DNA of 64,000 bases from contig NC_047066.1 of NCBI RefSeq assembly GCF_902459465.1, positions 19,285,047 through 19,349,046 of the forward strand. Direction: 5' to 3'. This stretch comes from Asterias rubens. Taxonomy: Eukaryota > Echinodermata > Asteroidea > Forcipulatida > Asteriidae. Below are positions 57,138 to 64,000 of the stretch, piece by piece. The notes beneath the pieces were generated by a model. It saw nothing but the letters and a program-made list of their open reading frames with translations. It did not search any database and was not told the origin of the DNA. The translations under genes and the position numbers were made by a program. Every line of letters begins with the position of its first letter. The stretch's first letter is position 1.

Positions 57138-57431
57138 TTAAAGGAACACGTTGCCTTGAATCAGACAAGTTGGTATAAAAAGCATTTGTAACCCTTTTTT
57201 ATAAAATGCATATGGTTGGAAAGATGGGAGTCAAAACTTTGACTCCCATAAATGGCCGACCGTGTTAGTCGACGAGGTAAAAAGAAAACCGTGCAATTTC
57301 GAGGCATGTTTGTGTGGATCATTGTATTCTACTTTTACAACATCTTTCTACCCATATGCATTTTATAAAAAACGGTTACAAACGCTTTTCAAAGACCAAC
57401 TCGACCGATCCAAGGCAACGTGTTCCTTAAA
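57138..57431. mobile_element. TIR element (family G) upstream of the first PLPP exon found
   Basis: ttaaaggaacacgttgcctt is mirrored by aaggcaacgtgttccttaa. Inside, tttataaaatgcatatgg mirrors ccatatgcattttataaaa. Confidence 0.9.
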
Positions 57432-59168
57432 AGCCAATCTTGATATCTCTTCCAATACGTACATCCAGAGGAGTTATCTCTTTATAGTCATATTTGGGTG
57501 CAAATGTGCTAGGTCACATGGACAATATCAAACGAAATGTGCTGCAAACTGAAATCCCTTTATAAAGAGAAGGGATCAAAACACACCAACAAAGGCGATG
57601 ACCAGGGGCCATGATGACAATTGCCTCACGGAGTTACTGTCCTAAAGGTGTGGGTTTACTGTAATGTACATGCATGTTGTAATTGCTGCCTCAGAGTACT
57701 TTTGTTAAGAATTTGAGCTATCAATATATACATGTAATATATATGCCAACATTTTCAGAGTGCACCCAACTAAAAATAAGGAGAAAACAGAATGTCGGCC
57801 TCATCAATATTTTGTAGGCCCTCAAAATGTTATACAACATACATGTAGGCCTGTATTATTATGGACCGATTTGGAAGGTGAGATAGTGTTAAATTTTGCC
57901 CACTTGTGTTCTTGGGTTATTGACTTCCAACTTGAGGTATTTTGGATGACAATGGCCCTGAAATAAAGTGTTGTAGTGTTTTTGTCGATACATGTAGGTG
58001 TAGGGCCATTTTACACCATTGATGCTCAGGCGTTTGGAAAATTTAAGTTGTGTAGGGGTTTGAATGATAAGTTGAAGAGCCCTGGGACTCCCCGTATCAA
58101 ATTGAGCAGAAAATACAAAAGTTAAAGAGTCAATGAATAAATTCCCCTTTACTGTAAATATTACAGCATTTTGTAGGCCCTATATGCTAAGGGAGTTTAT
58201 TTAGTGCTGTGTACCACTATACTGTTGACTGAACAAACACAATGCTAAATCAACATTTGACTTATGGCATGTATTGGCATTATGACAGTACCAGTGTACC
58301 CTGTAGTATGGTAGAGGTTATCTCATAATAAAGTTTACTTGTCTTCTTGTGTAAACATTACTGGTCAAGTCATTAAACGTAGGTGTGAACCAAAAGGGAT
58401 TAAATTACTGTTGAAGTGGTCTTTAAACTACTATAGCCATAAATAGTAATTAAAGATGCTATGTCAGATTTTTTGCCCCAAACATTAAAAAATAGATTTT
58501 TTTAAGTGAATGGCATTTCAAAGAGTATCACACGCTCTAACGGAAAAAAGTTACTTTTAATGGTCAGGAACCATGACAAAAATTTAAAATGTTTCTTATA
58601 AAACACATAAGAATTGGTCACGCGGTATATTGTCGGGATCCCGGGTCAAATCGGCCAAAAATCTGACATAGCATCTTTAAACTATGGAGGTATGTAAAAT
58701 ATACATAGAGCGTGATAAGTATGCAATCATGCCTTTCAAAGTGTTTACGCTGACAACCAAAGGTGGAGTGCAAACATGTACTTTCTCTTTTAAAAACAAT
58801 GATAGTAAGTTGGTCAGGAGCACCAGCGCCTAGACCAGGGGCAACAGGATTGCACACAATTCCGAAAGTTCTTTTCTTTAAAAAAACTGTATACGTACAC
58901 TATTGGATAATATAATAATTTTCAGCCTGTTGAACAGGGTGGGAATTATTTTGTTTCTTCCAAAACTATACCTTGTCCAACACTTTTCTGCAGGGCAAAC
59001 AGTATGCACAAGCAAACTTTACAGATCAACAGTCGCACTTATTTACATGAACTTTGTTGGCCTTGAATTACAGGATGTTGCATACTGTGTCACAGAAGCA
59101 TTGTGTTTAAAAACAGCCACCCCATATACATGAAGAAGACTTCAAAAGACTGTGTTGATAAAAGTTGC
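57432..59168. other. No feature recognised
   Basis: No coding segment resembling the missing N terminus of PLPP was found here. Confidence 0.4.
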
Positions 59169-59475
59169 GTAACTTTGGCCGAGTGGATAAAGAGCACCGA
59201 ACTAATTAAACTCTGAGGCTTCAGTTCAGCAGACACTTTTAACTATAATTGCTTCTCTCCACCCAGGGGTGAATGGGTACCTGCGAGGGCAGAGATGGTT
59301 CTTGTGATTGGTTTAGCCGAGGAGCCCATATTGCACACAGGCTGTATACTCCCCAGGGAGCTGAGATGATTTAAGGAATGATTTAAGGCCCAGTGACCAG
59401 GGGTAATAATGTCGGAAGCGCTTTGAGACAACCCTCGGGCGTGAAAAGCGCTATGTAAATTATTATTATTGTAAC
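59169..59475 (+). mobile_element. tRNA-derived SINE with an L2-like 3' tail
   Basis: The head has a Leu/Ser-type A box (TGGCCGAGTGG). The body shares CTTCTCTCCACCCAGGGG and CTGTATACTCCCCAGGGAG with the 24.5-kb copy. The tail has AGCGCTTTGAGACAA, then AAAGCGCTATGTAAAT and (ATT)n, a tail type shared with L2-clade LINEs that presumably mobilise it. Confidence 0.75.
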
Positions 59476-59709
59476 GCTGATTTAACAAGTGTCATGCATG
59501 ATCATTGGTCCTAGGAATAAAGTTGGACCATTTTATTAGGAATAAAGTTGGACCATTTTATGGAGTACAAGGACTGACCACATGGGTCAGCCTTTGGTCA
59601 CATCATGGTGTAGGTTTTTTGTGGCCTCCATTTTAGGCCTAAATACTGTGACCTGTAAAACAAAAAAAAACCAAGAACGCCTTAATAAAAACTAGAGCAC
59701 TTAGAGACA

Positions 59710-59957
59710 CCTGGGGCCAATATCATAGAGCTGCTTAAGCTAAAAATTTGCTTACACACAAAAATAGCTCGATAAATTTTACACACGTTACTGGCCAAAA
59801 TGTCATGCCATATACATTGCATGTGACTGGTATTTAGCTGTTGTTTACTTAGAATAACAATTGAGTGGATTCTTGGCCAGTAATCTGATTTTACTAAGCA
59901 AGGATTTTTTTGCTTAAGCAAAATTTTGTGCTTAAGCAGCTCTATGAAATTGGGCCC
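59710..59957. mobile_element. Family B MITE
   Basis: ggggccaatatcatagagct and gcttaagct at the left are mirrored by cttaagcagctctatgaaat and tgggccc. Confidence 0.88.
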
Positions 59958-60236
59958 TGTTGGATGTGAAAAAGCTCTCAAGAACTGCGATGTGTCTTCA
60001 TCATAGCAAAGATCTGAGGTCCTAGAGGCCAAGATTTTGCTCTAAGTAACTGAGCCTATTCTCACAAGGTCACCAAGTGATTTAACCCTAACACTACAGG
60101 AAGCAACTCAGTTCATGACAGGGCACTTATTATTACAGATCTGTTGATCAGTTGAATCCTTGACCAGAATTATCTTGACATGTCTGTAGAGTACTAGATC
60201 TTTTAAAACAAAACTGATTTCTTATATTGCTGAACT

Positions 60237-60621
60237 TAAAGACAGTGGACACTATTGGTAATTGTCAAAGACCAGTCTTCTCATTTGGTGTATGTCAACA
60301 TATGCATGAAATACCAACCCTGTAGAAATTTGAGCTCAATTGGTCGTTGAAGTTGCGAGATAATAATGAAAGAAAAAACACCCTTGTCACACGAAGTTGT
60401 GTGCGTTTAGATGGTTGATTTCGAGACCTCAAGTTCTAAACTTGAGGTCTCGAAATCAAATTCGTGGAAAATTACTTCTTTCTCGAAAACTACTCCACTT
60501 CAGAGGGAGCCGTTTCTCACAATGTTTTATACTACCAACCTCTCCCCATTACTCGTTACCAAGTAAGGTTTTATGCTAATAATTATTTTGAGTAATTACC
60601 AATAGTGTCCACTGCCTTTAA
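60237..60621. mobile_element. Family A MITE, full length
   Basis: Left end aaagacagtggacactattg, perfect central palindrome (gatttcgagacctcaagttc / aacttgaggtctcgaaatc), right end ccaatagtgtccactgcctt. Confidence 0.92.
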
Positions 60622-61228
60622 AGGGAAAGGTTTGAAATTTAAAAGCTTTAGAAGTTAAACACATTTACAGTAGTTAATAGCAAATCTTCAAAAGTATGTG
60701 TTTGGAAAAACGTATCAAAGACTGGAGAGGACTTACATTTAGACCTGCATTTATTTGGTTGTGGAGTTTACTGGCAAAGTATTCCAAGTTAAAATTACTA
60801 AAATCTGAAGACCATACAGAATACTGAACCCCAACCAACCCTCTCCCGACAGCTTTTAATTCACTTTCTGCTGTGCGCATGCAGACAGAAAACAATTTTT
60901 AATAGTTTTTTGGGGGTAATTACAAATTATTTTACTACTTTTTGGCTGTTTGTACGGATGAAGTGTTGTTTATTTGTTTGTTTGTTTGTTTGAATGATCT
61001 TCCCATCAAGGGGATATAAACACCAGCTGGCAACAGCCAATCTCTCTCATAGCAACATTGGTTTTACTCAAGAAATTGAGATTTAGTAAATAACTAGACG
61101 ACAATATTTATTCTACTAGTCATTGTGTAATCAGCGGTTAGCTGATTAAAAGGCCTAAAATTTAAAGACCTAAAACAAAAACGTTTCAAATGGTGGATTT
61201 CTTGGGGGTTGTTTCGTGCCCTCTTTAC

Positions 61229-61289
61229 CAGTGGTTCCCTTGCTGTTTGATCTGGAGAGTTTGAAAGTGAGATGACTGAAGTTACCCAT
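61229..61289 (-). other. Weak candidate for an upstream PLPP exon
   Basis: On the minus strand an ATG in a good context (accATGG) opens 20 codons that end at a GT donor in phase 1, the phase the first PLPP exon found requires. The peptide (MGNFSHLTFKLSRSNSKGTT) is polar, whereas PLPP proteins have the first half of TM1 here. Another exon is therefore more likely to be the true one. Confidence 0.2.
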
Positions 61290-61599
61290 GGTAGTGAAAC
61301 TACAGCATGTGAAACTGACTTGTCAAGTGAGTAATAGAAACCCCGCTGTGAATAGAAAGTGATTCTAATTTACAAGTGGCCCACTCAGATCATGGAGCTC
61401 CATGCTCAGACTGTGCTCTCAGACTAAACACAAGCAACAGACTTGTAAATAAACTCAAGGTCCTTCGTATCCTAGGCAACTAAAACAATTGAAAGCATTT
61501 TCAATGTGTAGTAATGTAAATCTGTTTAATAGACAATTTTATGGAGTTGCTTTAAAGGGACAGTAATTTGCTTTAAATCACAAAATAAATGCAGTGTAC

Positions 61600-61755
61600 C
61601 AGAATGTGGTAACCACTGGTTACTTTTTTAACCAGCCAAAATATTGGTAATGTACATCACACTCAAGGTTTGGTACTGGTATCCTGCTTACTTTTGCTTA
61701 GCAGAAAATTAATCAGCAAGTTTTTTGCTAATTAGATCTATGAAATTGGGCACAG
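61600..61755. mobile_element. Family B MITE, right-end fragment
   Basis: Ends tagatctatgaaattgggca, with tgcttagcagaaaatt upstream. Confidence 0.5.
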
Positions 61756-64000
61756 GTTCTAACTCTATAAACAAAAATGTACTTCCCCTAATTTGAACTC
61801 TTAAAGAAACCAACAATGGGTGTGGTCCCCTAATTTTATTCTTCACATTTTCTTTCCCAAAATGTTACAACTGTTATCTGTTTAAAATTTTAAAATTGAC
61901 ATCAACTGAGCTTTGAAACACTGTAAAATGTTAGTTGATCTTTTGAAGCCATAAAATAGTTCATTTATTTATATGATAACATAAATTCCTTCAACTCAAT
62001 GTTTATTTACAAAAACCACATTCTTATCATTTGACCAGATCATCAAAAAGATAGAGGAAGACCAGTAAATGTAAAAAATGGATTGATGACTCAACCCATT
62101 TGCCCTCGCCGAGTCTTTCTCAAAGTCTTTCTTTCTCTAAGACCATTTAATTGCAACTAAAGTGTCTGGGTGCCTGGGCGGGGAAAACTGCTATAAACAG
62201 CCTGGGAGTTTTTGAAATGTCAAATATAACTATTTTAAAGTTCAACAGGAACATGCAAGTTAGTCACTTGGTTTTAGTTTCTTGATATTTAAGCAGAGAG
62301 AGGAAGTCGGCTTTGATAGGCTGGGAATAAAATCCACATGGCTTTATAAAGTTGCCCACCAGCAAATTTATCATGGAGTAGACAATTTTTTATAACAAAA
62401 AATCCAACCGAAACGTGGCAGTGAGTTAGTAATAAAGTAAGATTAAAATACTTATTGCTCTTTGGTTTTATTTTCTAGGGGAGTCGAGTTTGTCTTGTTT
62501 AGAACGAGTTTTAAAACATTATTCACAGGGCACTTTGAAACACAGGTCGGTTAAAAGTGAATACACAATTTAATGTGTGGACCATCATTCATTACATAAC
62601 CGTATGTGTCAATGAAATAATAGGCCTATCCGTTTACCATTTTGAACACATTAACCAAATAAATTGTTTCCTGTTCCAATATTAACAGCGCCAATAACCA
62701 ATTTAAGTATTTTATCAAGGTCAAAGTTTACACTGGACCACCTACAAATTTAGGTAAAATGTTATAAACCTGTGTGCCTTTTTAAATTCAAACAGTTCAA
62801 CTGTTTAAAAACTGTGAAGTGATTTTTCCCTCTCCTACATTTCAATTCTGGTCAGTTACAGAATAAGTTCTGGCCCAGTAAATATTTTAAGCTACAAGCC
62901 ATGCAATAAAGTATTGTGGGTTTCCCCACCCCAAAAGTGTGGGCCCTGGGAACATTATCAAGAGGTTTATCGCATACATGTACCACTGGATTCAAGGAGT
63001 CAACAGTGTATGAGAGATGACGTTTCACAAAAAAGACTGTTAAATATTGATGTTTTGAAAATGACTTGAGGGACCCGGTATGGATGTTCATGAAATACAT
63101 TCCTATAAAAAAGTTTGTGTAGATAGTTTGTATGTGTAGATAGTTTGTATACAAGATATATTTGGAAATAAATATTGAATAGTTTGTATGTGTACTGTAT
63201 CCATGATGCAGTCTTGCATCAATGCCATCATTTATTACGTTATCCCTTGGTTAAAAATTGTGAAGTTTCATTATTAAGTAGAGAACAAATCACTAAAATA
63301 CAACAACTGCCTTCTCAAGGGCCAAGAAAATGGGCGGGGGCAGGGGGGGAATACCCAACACCAACTTTTTTTTTTTTTTTAATTATCTCTATGATCTCTC
63401 TGAGAGATTGCCGAGATGATCTGAAAGAGAAAGTTGGTTTTGGATATTGTCTAGACAGTCCCCCTCATTCAAACGGTAGGCCCCAGGGAAATAGAAAAAC
63501 ACAGTTTTGTGTGCTTGCCAATTTCTTCTTTTTGTTAGTTCTTCTTCTTAATAATAATAATAATAATAATAATAAGGAAGTCTTCCGCCATGGTTCTTCA
63601 ATGTAGCCGTAATATAACGGCTTAAAATTGGTTTCACTTCCCCTTTTCAGTATGTAGAATAAATTGTAAAGTCGGGGGAAATATTGTTTAGATCAAGGTT
63701 GGTCATTATGCAGTTCAAATAACTATGAAAAAAATGAGGGAAGAAAAAAAAAGGAATATTAAAAATAATTTTTTTAAATTTTTATTACTGTACGTATCGT
63801 TAATTCTGAATGCCAATCCCCTTTATCAATAAAGACTCCTTACTACTACAATTACATTATGTAGTTATATTTTAAATATGTTTTTTTAAATAACATTGTT
63901 TTTTTAACTTCAGATTTGATATGGAACAAGGTCCGAACATTAGCAGACATTAAGATGACAACACATATAGAAATACCAGGGAAAACAATCTCACTTTTTA
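61756..64000. other. No gene recognised; AAT microsatellite
   Basis: (aat)n at about 63550-63575, a T-run at about 63366, and gtttgtatgtgtagata twice near 63126-63150. Frames here lack family resemblance. Confidence 0.45.

Noticed and set aside
63175..63606. 143-codon frame ending in poly-Asn
   Set aside because: It runs through a T-run and an AAT microsatellite; no domain resemblance.

Overview
This is animal nuclear DNA: genes are split by GT-AG introns, gene density is low, and short inverted-repeat elements, tRNA-derived SINEs and microsatellites are dense. The gene families (SKA2, KIAA2013, a PLPP lipid phosphatase, a class A GPCR) are metazoan. The repeat flavour (recurrent 'aggcctac' words, CR1/Rex1-like LINE, many palindromic MITEs) suggests a marine invertebrate deuterostome, most plausibly an echinoderm; this taxonomic guess is inference.

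Layout. 1-18.4 kb: no gene I can support; a degenerate tandem array (1.1-1.9 kb) and many copies of one MITE family (family A here). 18.9-21.3 kb: a two-exon class A GPCR on the minus strand, with a tandem repeat just upstream of its start codon. 22.5-23.3 kb: a 23-bp minisatellite split by a MITE. 24.3-26.2 kb: a SINE and a ~50-bp minisatellite. 26.3-36.1 kb: an eight-exon minus-strand gene whose first three exons encode a SKA2 protein and whose later exons encode a SKA1-like winged-helix tail. Its first intron holds a broken CR1-like LINE. 38.2-40.1 kb: a single-coding-exon KIAA2013 homologue on the plus strand, divergent from SKA2. 41-51.5 kb: repeats and no recognisable gene. 51.5-57.1 kb: five 3' exons of a minus-strand lipid phosphate phosphatase (PLPP/PAP2), with all three catalytic motifs and the first coding exon not found. 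57-64 kb: repeats, a SINE and intergenic or intronic DNA.

The genes do not form a pathway: kinetochore-microtubule attachment (SKA2), a membrane protein of unknown role (KIAA2013), lipid dephosphorylation (PLPP) and peptide or small-ligand signalling (GPCR). The observation most worth testing is the SKA2 coiled-coil joined in frame, through five extra exons with matching splice phases, to a winged-helix domain resembling the microtubule-binding domain of SKA1. Second is the number of distinct hairpin or TIR element families (at least a dozen), with several nested insertions. All exon boundaries were read by eye from splice consensus, phase and homology remembered from the families; no alignment or search was run.
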